Positions 1 through 6,857 are shown, counted from the first letter of the stretch. The stretch: 8,685 nt of DNA from CASQEL01 sp036655975 (GCA_036655975.1 JAVVPD010000085.1:1-8685); one strand, 5' to 3'. Notes: a model not told the origin generated them from the letters alone. Made by a program: numbers and translations.

Positions 1-423
1 CAGGGTGCCAATGATTTCTTTTTTGAGGATCATGGGAACCGCAATGGTTGAGTTGAGACCTACACTGGCGAGTGGGTGGGGTTTTGTTTCAAAATTATGG
101 GCGGACAGGTCAGTAATAACCACGGGTTTGCGGGAAGAAATAACCAGTCCCGCCACGGTGTTTTTGGTAATGCGATTATTGGTGAGCGATTCGACGACAG
201 TGCCGTCGGCGGCGGTAAAAAATGTGAGGATTTCCCTTTCCGCATCGTACAGATTGATGCACAGTCTGTCGTAGGAGATATATTTGCGTAATTGCCGCGA
301 AAGGTGATGAAAAAAAGCGTTACGTTCCAGCGTATTTGTCGTATATGTTGATAATGATTGAATAATAGACATAACAGCGGGGGAAATATCGCGTTGCTGT
401 AGGGAAAGGGAAGTGTGGTGCAC
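1..423 (-). CDS. GAF-domain regulator, N-terminal part (probable sigma-54 activator)
   Basis: An open minus-strand frame runs 141 codons from a GTG at 423-421 off the left edge, so the C-terminus is missing. Residues about 35-141 read as a GAF domain: after an N-terminal helix come LRKYISYDRLCINLYD (46-60), AGLVISSRKPVVITDL (91-106) and a C-terminal strand, IAVPMILKKEIIGTL (127-141). GAF domains sense small ligands. The protein is divergent from the lyase operon, whose promoter is of the -24/-12 type, so I infer a sigma-54-dependent activator (GAF, AAA+, HTH), but the AAA+ and HTH parts lie outside the window and a GAF sensor kinase remains possible. The GTG start is preferred because AGGAGG lies 5 nt upstream; an in-frame ATG at 438-436 would add five residues but contains that Shine-Dalgarno within its own coding sequence and has no good one before it. 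Confidence 0.72.
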   Translation of the reverse strand, partial: MHHTSLSLQQRDISPAVMSIIQSLSTYTTNTLERNAFFHHLSRQLRKYISYDRLCINLYDAEREILTFFTAADGTVVESLTNNRITKNTVAGLVISSRKPVVITDLSAHNFETKPHPLASVGLNSTIAVPMILKKEIIGTL

Positions 424-440
424 GGGGGCCTCCTGCATTT

Positions 441-479
441 GTGTCAATATGTGGGCATTTGCTGCCCGTATATTGGCAC
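441..479. promoter_or_regulatory. 39-bp imperfect inverted repeat, candidate activator binding site (UAS)
   Basis: The 17-nt arms at 441-457 and 463-479 (outer ends GTGTCAATAT and ATATTGGCAC, inner ends GGGCA and TGCCC) match at 14 of 17 positions around a 5-nt spacer. The centre lies about 137 bp upstream of the predicted start of the operon's transcript, a normal distance for an enhancer site of a sigma-54 activator. It also sits 18 bp before the regulator's own start codon, so the same site could mediate autoregulation. A related half-site, TATGGCAA, occurs at 491-498. The binding role is inferred from symmetry and position only. Confidence 0.5.
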
Positions 480-571
480 TAAATTTTATATATGGCAAGG
501 TTTCAAAAGCAGCCCCCAGTGCTGTTTTTTTATATTCAATAAAATAAAGTTATTATATCGTATTTAAAAGA

Positions 572-587
572 TGGCATCCTTCTTGCT
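572..587 (+). promoter_or_regulatory. Sigma-54 (-24/-12) promoter of the lyase operon
   Basis: TGGCAT-CCTTC-TTGCT fits the RpoN consensus TGGCAC-N5-TTGCW with one mismatch; the invariant GG (573-574) and GC (585-586) are 10 bp apart between GG and GC, the required spacing. Transcription should begin near 597-599, giving a leader of about 46 nt before the first gene. The 90 bp between this promoter and the inverted repeat at 441-479 are very A+T rich, as expected of DNA that must loop or bend. Activation by the divergent GAF protein is inferred. Confidence 0.75.
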
Positions 588-644
588 ATCTTACGATTGT
601 GTGATCACAGCATCCGCTCATGTGCAACATCAGAGAGGGGTTCT

Positions 645-1970
645 ATGGAATACGCAGTCAAATACGGGCTTACCCATCAGCATTTTCAGCTTCCTGAACA
701 TGCCGAAGTACAGGTGCTTTCTCCTCGTTCCCTTCCCCCTTTGGATGATCCACGGGCCGTATTGCGGGCGGCTTTGCACACTCCCTTGGGCATGTGTCCG
801 CTGGCACAGCGGCCCTGTCCCCAGTCCATTGCCATTGCCGTTCCCGATGAAACGCGGCCTTTTCCGCTCAAAAGCCTGTTGCCTGTGCTCTTGGAACATA
901 TTGCAAGCCTGTGGCCTGCATTCCCTGCCCAGCACTTGACTATTATTGTGGGCGGCGGGCTGCACTGTCAACCTGACCGCGCACAGTGCGAACGAATTCT
1001 TCCCCCTGAGGCTTTTGCCCATACGGTCATTGGGCACGATGCTCTGCATGCGGAATGTGTGCGCGTGGGGGTAACCAGCCGCCACACCCCTGTGGATATC
1101 AACGCCGCTTTTGTGCAGGCAGAGCTAAAAATTGTTCTGGGGCAAATTGATCCCCATCAATTTGTGGGCTTTACTGGGGGAGCCAAAGGCGTGGTGATCG
1201 GGTGTGCGGGCAAGGCTACCATTGAGCATAATCACGCGCTTATGGCGCGGCCCGAGGCGCAAGCGGGCGCTGTGCTGGATAATCCTGTGCGTCAGGATTT
1301 GAACGAAGCCGGAGAGATGGTGGGCATCGACCTTGCCATTAATGTGGTGCTTGATGCCAACAAGCGTGTAGTGGCCTTGTTGGCGGGCAATCCTGTGGCG
1401 GTGCTCATGGCGGGATATCCGATTTCCGCCCAAGTGTACGGTTTGGGGCTAGACAAGCTTTTTGACCTTGCTATCGCCTCCTGCGGGGGGCACCCCAAGG
1501 ATATTTGCCTGTATCAAGCGCAGAAAGGTTTGAATCTGGCCTCACGCTGTGTGCGCGAGGGGGGCAAGGTGCTCTTGGTGGCAGCCTGTCCGCAGGGCAT
1601 TGGGGATGAAAAATACGAACAGTATGTCCGGCAATTTTCCACTCCCGATCAGCAGGTGCAAGAATTCGCGCGCAAAGGTTTTCGTATGGGGGCGCATAAA
1701 GCCTTGTTATTCAGCAATACGCTGCTGCGCTATGATGTGGGGATTGTGTCGGAGCTGGACGCGCAAAGTCTGGCCCTGTGCATGCTCACCAAGGTAGGCT
1801 TGCAGGAATGCATTGATGCGTGGTTGCGGCAATGGGCCATGCAGTCGAATGCAAGGCCGCGCATTGCCATTGTTCCCAATGCTAATACAACATTTTTTCA
1901 TAAGAATGCCGCTGCAACGGATTGTTCCAGTGCAAGCGACACTCTACACACTGTCACAGAAACTCACTAG
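645..1970 (+). CDS. larA: LarA-family nickel-pincer 2-hydroxyacid racemase/epimerase (candidate sulfolactate racemase)
   Basis: A 441-residue protein close in length to lactate racemase LarA (about 424). LarA-type enzymes use a nickel-pincer nucleotide, covalently held by a lysine, to take and return hydride at the alpha carbon of a 2-hydroxyacid. The key residues are all visible with LarA-like spacing: PDETRP (Asp68, Arg71), GGGLH (His107), DPHQF (His171), GGAK (Lys181, the expected cofactor lysine), EHNH (His197) and Lys294 for the substrate carboxylate. The ATG at 645 is chosen because GAGAGGGG precedes it; the in-frame TTG at 597 lies at the predicted transcription start. It is the first gene of the operon, 9 nt before suyA. 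No maturation genes larB, larC or larE are in the window. The substrate is not known from sequence; the lyase next door suggests sulfolactate, but lactate, malate or a sugar acid cannot be excluded. Confidence 0.85.
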   Translation: MEYAVKYGLTHQHFQLPEHAEVQVLSPRSLPPLDDPRAVLRAALHTPLGMCPLAQRPCPQSIAIAVPDETRPFPLKSLLPVLLEHIASLWPAFPAQHLTIIVGGGLHCQPDRAQCERILPPEAFAHTVIGHDALHAECVRVGVTSRHTPVDINAAFVQAELKIVLGQIDPHQFVGFTGGAKGVVIGCAGKATIEHNHALMARPEAQAGAVLDNPVRQDLNEAGEMVGIDLAINVVLDANKRVVALLAGNPVAVLMAGYPISAQVYGLGLDKLFDLAIASCGGHPKDICLYQAQKGLNLASRCVREGGKVLLVAACPQGIGDEKYEQYVRQFSTPDQQVQEFARKGFRMGAHKALLFSNTLLRYDVGIVSELDAQSLALCMLTKVGLQECIDAWLRQWAMQSNARPRIAIVPNANTTFFHKNAAATDCSSASDTLHTVTETH

Positions 1971-1979
1971 GAGAGCAAC

Positions 1980-2264
1980 ATGGTAACACATTTTGTTGTG
2001 CATGAACCCGGCGATTCCGTTGGCGTAATTGTTCTTGAGAATATCAAGAAAAATGAAAAGCTTAATGGCTGGGTTATGGACGGCGATCAAAGCATTTCTT
2101 TTGTAACCAAGGATGATATTCCCATCGGTCATAAAATTGCTCTGAAGGATATGGCAGTGGGGGATACGGTTATTAAATATGGTGTAGATATCGGCAAGGT
2201 GGTTAAGCCCATCAAGCAAGGTGAACATCTGCATGTCCATAACGTCAAAACAAAAAGGTGGTAA
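1980..2264 (+). CDS. suyA: (2R)-sulfolactate sulfo-lyase small subunit, SAF domain
   Basis: A 94-residue protein corresponding to the N-terminal SAF domain of altronate dehydratase UxaA, here as a separate polypeptide as in SuyA. Visible family features are DSVGVIV (12-18), IPIGHKIAL (47-55), GDTVIKYG (61-68) and a C-terminal HVHNVKTKRW (85-94), which is how I remember SuyA proteins ending. The family's role is to form, with the large subunit, a metal-dependent lyase that eliminates sulfite from (2R)-3-sulfolactate to give pyruvate (EC 4.4.1.24). AGGAGA overlaps the TAG stop of the previous gene, and the next gene starts 4 nt after this stop, so translation is probably coupled. Other split UxaA-like dehydratases share this domain, which is the main alternative. 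Confidence 0.8.
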   Translation: MVTHFVVHEPGDSVGVIVLENIKKNEKLNGWVMDGDQSISFVTKDDIPIGHKIALKDMAVGDTVIKYGVDIGKVVKPIKQGEHLHVHNVKTKRW

Positions 2265-2268
2265 ATCA

Positions 2269-3432
2269 ATGTTAGCAAATACTTTTCTTGGGTATCGCCG
2301 TGAAAATGGTCGTGTTGGGGTACGCAATCATGTGATTATCCTCCCTCTGGACGACCTTTCCAATGCGGCTTGTGAAGCAGTTGCCAACAATGTCAAAGGC
2401 ACCATGGCCTTGCCCCATCCTTATGGACGTTTGCAATTTGGTGAAGATTTGGAATTGCACTTCCGTACCCTTATCGGTACGGGTTCCAACCCGAACGTGG
2501 CGGCAGTTATTGTTATCGGTATTGAACCGGCATGGACGGCGCGCGTTGTAGACAATATTGCCAAAACCGGCAAACCTGTGGCGGGCTTTGCCATTGAAAA
2601 AAATGGCGACTTGAATACTATTTGTGCGGCTTCACGCAAGGCCAAAGAATTTATGCATTTTGCGGGTGAAATTCAACGCACCCCTTGTGATATCAAAGAA
2701 TTGTGGGTGTCCACCAAGTGCGGCGAATCCGACACCACCTCGGGCATCGCCTCCAACCCCACCGTGGGGAATGCTTTTGACAAATTGTATGCCAACGGTA
2801 ACACGCTGCTGTTCGGTGAAACCACGGAATTGACCGGGGGTGAACATCTGGTGGCCGGACGCTGCCGCACTCCTGAAATCCGTGCCCAATTCCAGAAAAT
2901 GTTTGACCGTTATGCCGCCCTTGTGGAAGCGCATAAAACGGACGACTTGTGCGATTCTCAACCCACCAAGGGGAATATTGAAGGTGGCCTGACCACCATT
3001 GAAGAAAAAGCGCTGGGTAATATTCAGAAAATCGGTAAAAAATGCGTCATTGACGGCGTGTTGGACAAGGCCGAAGCCCCCACCGGCACGGGTTTGTGGT
3101 TCATGGATTCTTCATCTGCAGCGGCGGAAATGGTTACCCTTTGCGCGGCTTCGGGTTATGTGGTGCATTTCTTCCCCACCGGACAGGGGAATATCATTGG
3201 CAATCCTATCTTGCCCGTGATTAAACTTTCCGCTAATCCTAGAACTGTCCGTACCATGGTTGAACATATTGACGTGGACGTGTCGGGTGTTCTGCGCCGT
3301 GAAATTAATATCGATCAAGCGGGGGATGCGCTGCTGGCTATGATGCTCCGTACCGCTAACGGGCGTCCTACTTCGGCAGAAGTGCTGGGCCACCGTGAAT
3401 TTGTGTTTACCCGTTTGTACGAAAGCGCGTAA
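2269..3432 (+). CDS. suyB: (2R)-sulfolactate sulfo-lyase large subunit (UxaA family)
   Basis: A 387-residue cytoplasmic protein matching the C-terminal catalytic part of UxaA-type dehydratases and, in length and motifs, SuyB. It begins GYRRENGRVGVRNHV (8-22), as this family does after the SAF domain, and contains NPNVAAVIVIG (74-84), KCGESD (150-155), SNPTVG (162-167), ETTELTGGEH (184-193) and GGLTTIEEKALGNIQK (239-254). Where I recall Cys motifs in E. coli UxaA (YGC and GLGCE), this protein has YGRLQFG (52-58) and IGIEP (83-87), which points to the sulfo-lyase branch rather than altronate dehydratase. The product pair would be pyruvate and sulfite. The ATG at 2269 follows AGGTGG by 7 nt; upstream in-frame ATGs lie inside suyA. 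An altered-substrate UxaA-like lyase is the alternative. Confidence 0.8.
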   Translation: MLANTFLGYRRENGRVGVRNHVIILPLDDLSNAACEAVANNVKGTMALPHPYGRLQFGEDLELHFRTLIGTGSNPNVAAVIVIGIEPAWTARVVDNIAKTGKPVAGFAIEKNGDLNTICAASRKAKEFMHFAGEIQRTPCDIKELWVSTKCGESDTTSGIASNPTVGNAFDKLYANGNTLLFGETTELTGGEHLVAGRCRTPEIRAQFQKMFDRYAALVEAHKTDDLCDSQPTKGNIEGGLTTIEEKALGNIQKIGKKCVIDGVLDKAEAPTGTGLWFMDSSSAAAEMVTLCAASGYVVHFFPTGQGNIIGNPILPVIKLSANPRTVRTMVEHIDVDVSGVLRREINIDQAGDALLAMMLRTANGRPTSAEVLGHREFVFTRLYESA

Positions 3433-3441
3433 GTGCTGTTC

Positions 3442-3475
3442 TGTCTCCCCAAAGATATAAACCTTTGGGGAGACA
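3442..3475 (+). terminator. Intercistronic stem-loop between suyB and the tctC-like gene
   Basis: A perfect 13-bp inverted repeat (3442-3454 with 3463-3475, core TCTCCCCAAAG) with an 8-nt loop, starting 10 nt after the suyB stop. A T-rich stretch (3478-3488) follows a few bases later rather than at once, so it may terminate partially. Its place before a binding-protein gene suits partial termination or protection of an mRNA end. Confidence 0.65.
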
Positions 3476-3545
3476 AGATTATTTTTTTCAAGCTTTTTTG
3501 CCATCAGAATATTCCCTATAGTCTTTTACCACTAAGGAGATTCTT

Positions 3546-4508
3546 ATGAAAAGCTTAGTACGCATATTCTGTGCGTGTTTTTGCACCCTCTTTTTGGCCT
3601 CACCTTCCATGGCCGCCTATCCTGATAAACCTGTTACGATGATTATGGCTTTTACTGCTGGAGGTTCCAGTGATGTGCAAGCTCGGGTCATGCAAAAATA
3701 CTGGGATAAAAAAAATCTGCCGCAGTGGACTTTTGTGTATAAAACGGGAGCGGGCGGCGCCATCGGTTTTGGTGAAATAGCCAAAGCAAAAAAAGATGGT
3801 TACACCATCGGCGGGTTGAATGTTCCCCACATTGTTTTGCAGCCCCTGGGACAAGGTGCCCAATTTTCAATAAAAAGTTTTGATTATATTTGTCAGGTTG
3901 TGAATGATCCTCAGTGCATCGCCGTACTCAAAGACAGCCCCTTTAAAAGTGTGAAAGAAGTTTTTGACTTTGCTGCGGCTAATCCTGGCAAGCTGAAGGT
4001 AGGCCTTGTGGGACGTTTTTCAGGGCATCATTTGATGCTGCTGGATGTACAGTCTAAATATCCCTTCCCCATTACAGAAATTATCTATAAGGGCGCTGCA
4101 GACCAGAATGCGGCACTGTTGGGTAAAGAAGTGGATGTTATTTTTGGTAATCTTAATGACGTGATGCGTAGCCTTGAGCATATGCGCGTGTTGGGACTGG
4201 CTGCGGAAAAGCGTTCTGCTACCTTCCTGCCCGATGTACCCACCCTGCGTGAACAAGGCTATAATATTATCTCAGACATCCGTCGTTCTTTTGCCGCCCC
4301 TAAGGGCACTGATCCTGAAAAATTAGCCAAATTACGGCAAATTTTTAAAGAAATAGCTAATGATCCTGAATATTTGAAGGACATGCAGATGATAGGGCAA
4401 CCCGCTGAATATATGAGTGGGGAAGATTTTGAAAAATATGTTAATGCCCATAATGAAGAAGCCAAGGCGGCACTTAAGAAAGCCGGCTTGCTCAAAGACG
4501 CCAAATAG
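3546..4508 (+). CDS. tctC: Tripartite tricarboxylate transporter, periplasmic substrate-binding protein (TctC family)
   Basis: A 320-residue protein with a Sec signal peptide: Lys2/Arg6, a hydrophobic stretch to about residue 19 and a likely cut after SMA (21-23). The mature part shows TctC-family features: FTAGGSSDVQAR (36-47), KTGAGGAIG (66-74), KDGYT (83-87), YKGAADQNAALLGKEVD (181-197) and the family's LPDVPTLREQGY (228-239). Such proteins capture a carboxylate or other small acid in the periplasm and deliver it to TctA/TctB. In Chromohalobacter a transporter of this family (SlcHFG) is linked to SuyAB and sulfolactate uptake, so sulfolactate is the likely ligand here. AAGGAGA precedes the ATG by 5 nt. 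It is the only gene of the operon framed by strong stem-loops on both sides, consistent with higher expression than its neighbours. Confidence 0.85.
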   Translation: MKSLVRIFCACFCTLFLASPSMAAYPDKPVTMIMAFTAGGSSDVQARVMQKYWDKKNLPQWTFVYKTGAGGAIGFGEIAKAKKDGYTIGGLNVPHIVLQPLGQGAQFSIKSFDYICQVVNDPQCIAVLKDSPFKSVKEVFDFAAANPGKLKVGLVGRFSGHHLMLLDVQSKYPFPITEIIYKGAADQNAALLGKEVDVIFGNLNDVMRSLEHMRVLGLAAEKRSATFLPDVPTLREQGYNIISDIRRSFAAPKGTDPEKLAKLRQIFKEIANDPEYLKDMQMIGQPAEYMSGEDFEKYVNAHNEEAKAALKKAGLLKDAK

Positions 4509-4514
4509 ACTTTG

Positions 4515-4555
4515 CGTCTGCCCCACGGCACAGGTCTTCCACCGTGGGGCAGACG
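4515..4555 (+). repeat. Intercistronic stem-loop between the tctC-like gene and the permease gene
   Basis: A perfect 14-bp G+C-rich inverted repeat (4515-4528 with 4542-4555, arm CGTCTGCCCCACGG) with a 13-nt loop, starting 6 nt after the stop codon. No T-tract follows, so it is better read as an mRNA-stabilising or processing hairpin than as a terminator. Its arm resembles that of the stem-loop at 3442-3475 (GTCT then CCCC). Confidence 0.65.
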
Positions 4556-4598
4556 GTACCTCAAGGCACGGATTTTCCATCAAAATTGAGGAGAAATA

Positions 4599-6608
4599 AT
4601 GAATGAATTTATAATGCCAGCTCTCGGGCACTTGATAGAACCCTTGAACATCTTTTTGATGGTGGCCGGCTTGTCTGGGGGGATCATTGTCGGTGCTTTG
4701 CCCGGCCTGACGGCAACCATGGGGGTTGCCCTGATGGTGCCTATGACTTTTGCCATGGATTCCACCAGCGGGCTTATCATGCTGGGGGCCATTTATGTGG
4801 GGGCCATCTACGGAGGGTCCAATTCTGCTTGTCTCATTTGTACTCCCGGTACGCCTTCCTCCGTGGCTACCACTTGGGACGGGTGGCCTCTTTCCCAAAA
4901 GGGTGAGGCTGATACCGCGCTCTACACGTCCTTGGTCTCCTCCGCTTTTGGCGGTTTGATTGGGGCGATGTTTCTGTTGTTGGCAGCGCGGCCCATGGCT
5001 ATGTTTGCCCTGAATTTTCAAGGCCCAGAAAACTTTTGGTTGTGTATTTTTGGACTTTCCACCATTGCGGTCATGAGCACGGGGAATATGCTCAAAGGTT
5101 TGCTCTCCGGTGCTTTGGGCCTGCTTATTTCCACCGTGGGCTTAGACCCTCTCGAAGGAACCTCTCGTTTTACTTTCGGGTATTATCCTTTAGTGCAGGG
5201 TATTGAAGTTATTCCTGCTATGATAGGTTTATTTTCCTTTTCTCAGGTGCTGGTGCTTATCGCCAGTAAAAGGGAATATATCGCTGCTTTCAACCCTAAA
5301 CCTGGCACTTTTGGGAAGGTTATTAAGAAATTATGGAGTGATTGTAAGCGGGTGCTGCTCGTGTCTTCCGGCATTGGCACTCTGGTAGGCATGCTGCCCG
5401 GTGCTGGTGGGGAAATTGCCTCTATTATCGCCTATAACGAAGCAAAACGTTGGGATAAGCATCCTGAACGCTTCGGTACGGGCGTTGTGGAAGGTGTAGC
5501 CGCCAGTGAAAGTTCCAACAATGCCGTTATCGGCGGCGCGCTTATCCCCATGCTGACTTTGGGGATTCCCGGCAGTGCGGTGGCGGCGGTTATTCTGGGC
5601 GCGCTGCTAGCTAAGGGTATTCATCCCGGTTTCAAGATTTTTACCGAAACAGGTGAATTAGCGTACACCTTTATGCTTTCGCAAATTGTTGCGAATATTG
5701 CTCTTATTCCTGTTGGGTATTTTCTTGCTAGAATCATTGCGCGTTTGTTGAATATTAAACTCACGCTTGTCGCCATTACTATTGTGGTTCTTTCAGTTAT
5801 CGGTTCTTATGCTATCAGAAATAGTATGCTGGATGTTTGGGTGGTGATGGCCTTCGGTTTGGTGGGTTTCTTCGGAGGGCGCATCGGTATGGATACCGGC
5901 GCTATGGCGCTGGGGATTATTTTGGGGCCTATGATTGAAGAAAACTTGGGTAAGTGTATGGATCTTGCCCGCTCTGAAGGAAGCCTCGCGACCGTGTTTC
6001 TCAGCAGTAATACGGTCATTGTTCTCATAACGCTGACCGTACTTTCGTGTATTACCCCGTGGTTCCTAGCCCGTCGGCGGGCTAAATCCATAGCGGAACA
6101 GAGTGCAGGGCATGCGGCATCGTCTTTGCTGCCGGCCGCTGACGAGATTACTCCGCAAAACTGCGGGCGTTCAGACCTGTTCGCTTCCCTGTGCTTTATC
6201 TTCGTGGCTCTCCTGTTCTACTGGAACGGTAGAGATATGGAAGGGGCGGGGAATGTTTTCCCCATGGGCTTGCAGGTCTTTTTGGGGGGCGGTGGTCTGC
6301 TGCTCATGGCGCGCGGTTTGCGCTTTAAGTTTGCAGGTATTACTGACGATTTCACCGCAAGTTTGCCCAGAGTGATGGGAATGTTGTGCGCCTCGGTGCT
6401 GTATATCATCATGATTAATTACCTTGGTTTCTTTTCGGCCTCGTTCATCTTTATGAGCGCCACTGCTTTTGCGTTGGGGGATAGTGCTAAGACCTATGCC
6501 TCGCGACTGGGAGTGGGCGTGCTTACCGCAGGTATTGTCTGCGCGGCGGTATGGGCTTGCTTTGTGCTGCTCTTGGGGGTTCCTACACCCGAAGGCCTAT
6601 TGTTTTAG
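4599..6608 (+). CDS. tctA: Tripartite tricarboxylate transporter permease, TctA-TctB fusion
   Basis: A 669-residue membrane protein. Residues 1 to about 500 are the large permease TctA, with GALPGLTATMGVALMVPMTF (32-51), YVGAIYGG (66-73), CTPGTPSSVATTWDGWPL (81-98) and MLPGAGGEIASIIAYNEAK (265-283), and many hydrophobic helices. After a polar linker (about 491-525) comes a second block with four hydrophobic segments (near 528-541, 553-571, 593-613 and 639-660). This has the size and layout of the small subunit TctB, usually a separate gene. The whole importer is thus encoded by two genes. Uptake is expected to be driven by an ion gradient, with substrate handed over by the preceding binding protein. 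GAGGAGA lies 4 nt before the ATG. It is the last gene of the operon; the stop codon is at the base of a hairpin. Confidence 0.87.
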   Translation: MNEFIMPALGHLIEPLNIFLMVAGLSGGIIVGALPGLTATMGVALMVPMTFAMDSTSGLIMLGAIYVGAIYGGSNSACLICTPGTPSSVATTWDGWPLSQKGEADTALYTSLVSSAFGGLIGAMFLLLAARPMAMFALNFQGPENFWLCIFGLSTIAVMSTGNMLKGLLSGALGLLISTVGLDPLEGTSRFTFGYYPLVQGIEVIPAMIGLFSFSQVLVLIASKREYIAAFNPKPGTFGKVIKKLWSDCKRVLLVSSGIGTLVGMLPGAGGEIASIIAYNEAKRWDKHPERFGTGVVEGVAASESSNNAVIGGALIPMLTLGIPGSAVAAVILGALLAKGIHPGFKIFTETGELAYTFMLSQIVANIALIPVGYFLARIIARLLNIKLTLVAITIVVLSVIGSYAIRNSMLDVWVVMAFGLVGFFGGRIGMDTGAMALGIILGPMIEENLGKCMDLARSEGSLATVFLSSNTVIVLITLTVLSCITPWFLARRRAKSIAEQSAGHAASSLLPAADEITPQNCGRSDLFASLCFIFVALLFYWNGRDMEGAGNVFPMGLQVFLGGGGLLLMARGLRFKFAGITDDFTASLPRVMGMLCASVLYIIMINYLGFFSASFIFMSATAFALGDSAKTYASRLGVGVLTAGIVCAAVWACFVLLLGVPTPEGLLF

Positions 6609-6733
6609 AGCATTTTGCTATTGAAAATAGCTAGATGCTCTGGCGACGGAACCGTCGCCCGCCCTTTAGGCGTAGGCGAAATTTACTTTCGCCGTAAAGC
6701 GCGGAGGGAGCGTCTGGAATCAAAAATGCTTTA
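6606..6733. repeat. Multi-hairpin element with terminal inverted repeats (MITE/REP-like, unidentified)
   Basis: About 128 bp begins TAGAGCATTTTG (6606-6617) and ends with the near inverse copy (6722-6733; 10 of the first 11 bases match). Inside are three successive stem-loops. The first, 6607-6622 with 6626-6641, is a 16-bp stem with one mismatch and one wobble. The second is GGCGACG (6642-6648) with its inverse (6653-6659). The third is GGCGAAA (6675-6681) with its inverse (6687-6693), enclosed by CTTTA (6664-6668) and TAAAG (6695-6699). It starts on the permease stop codon. I do not recognise a named family; whether it recurs in the genome cannot be seen here. Confidence 0.5.
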
Positions 6734-6807
6734 GGTAGATAGCAATTGCATAGTTGGTATGCCCAGCACGCATGACGACTCTATAAAAACAGGAAAGATA
6801 AAAAAGC

Positions 6808-6844
6808 AAAGCCCCATAAGGTGTTTAAGACCTTATGGGGCTTT
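6808..6844. terminator. Bidirectional terminator between the operon and selC
   Basis: A perfect 15-bp inverted repeat (6808-6822 with 6830-6844, arm AAAGCCCCATAAGGT) with a 7-nt loop. Read on the minus strand the stem is followed by GCTTTTTTATC, a strong intrinsic terminator for the tRNA-Sec gene just upstream. Read on the plus strand only a short T-run is present, so it should also stop, less strongly, transcripts leaving the transport operon. Between 6734 and 6807 I see nothing else. Confidence 0.85.
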
Positions 6845-6857
6845 ATGATAGACGAGT

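Noticed and set aside
5..291. Plus-strand frames of 71 and 89 codons at the left edge
   Set aside because: They overlap the GAF-coding frame on the other strand, which has a recognisable domain and a good start signal.
511..531. Hairpin CAGC...GCTG followed by seven T residues
   Set aside because: Stem of only 4 to 7 bp with a wobble, and no plus-strand gene upstream that would need a terminator.
600..609. TGTGATCACA, a perfect 10-bp palindrome resembling half of a CRP/FNR site
   Set aside because: The full CRP site needs six bases between TGTGA and TCACA; here there are none. Its position at the predicted transcription start is curious but unsupported.
597..644. Longer LarA-like reading frame starting at TTG 597
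   Set aside because: The start would coincide with the predicted sigma-54 transcription start and has no ribosome binding site; ATG 645 has GAGAGGGG before it and matches family length.
630..1085. 151-codon minus-strand open frame
   Set aside because: Antisense to the LarA homologue, low-complexity arginine/glycine-rich product typical of a shadow frame.
645..6608. Possible selenoprotein gene near selC
   Set aside because: No gene here shows an in-frame TGA that would extend it into conserved sequence, and all products are full length without readthrough.
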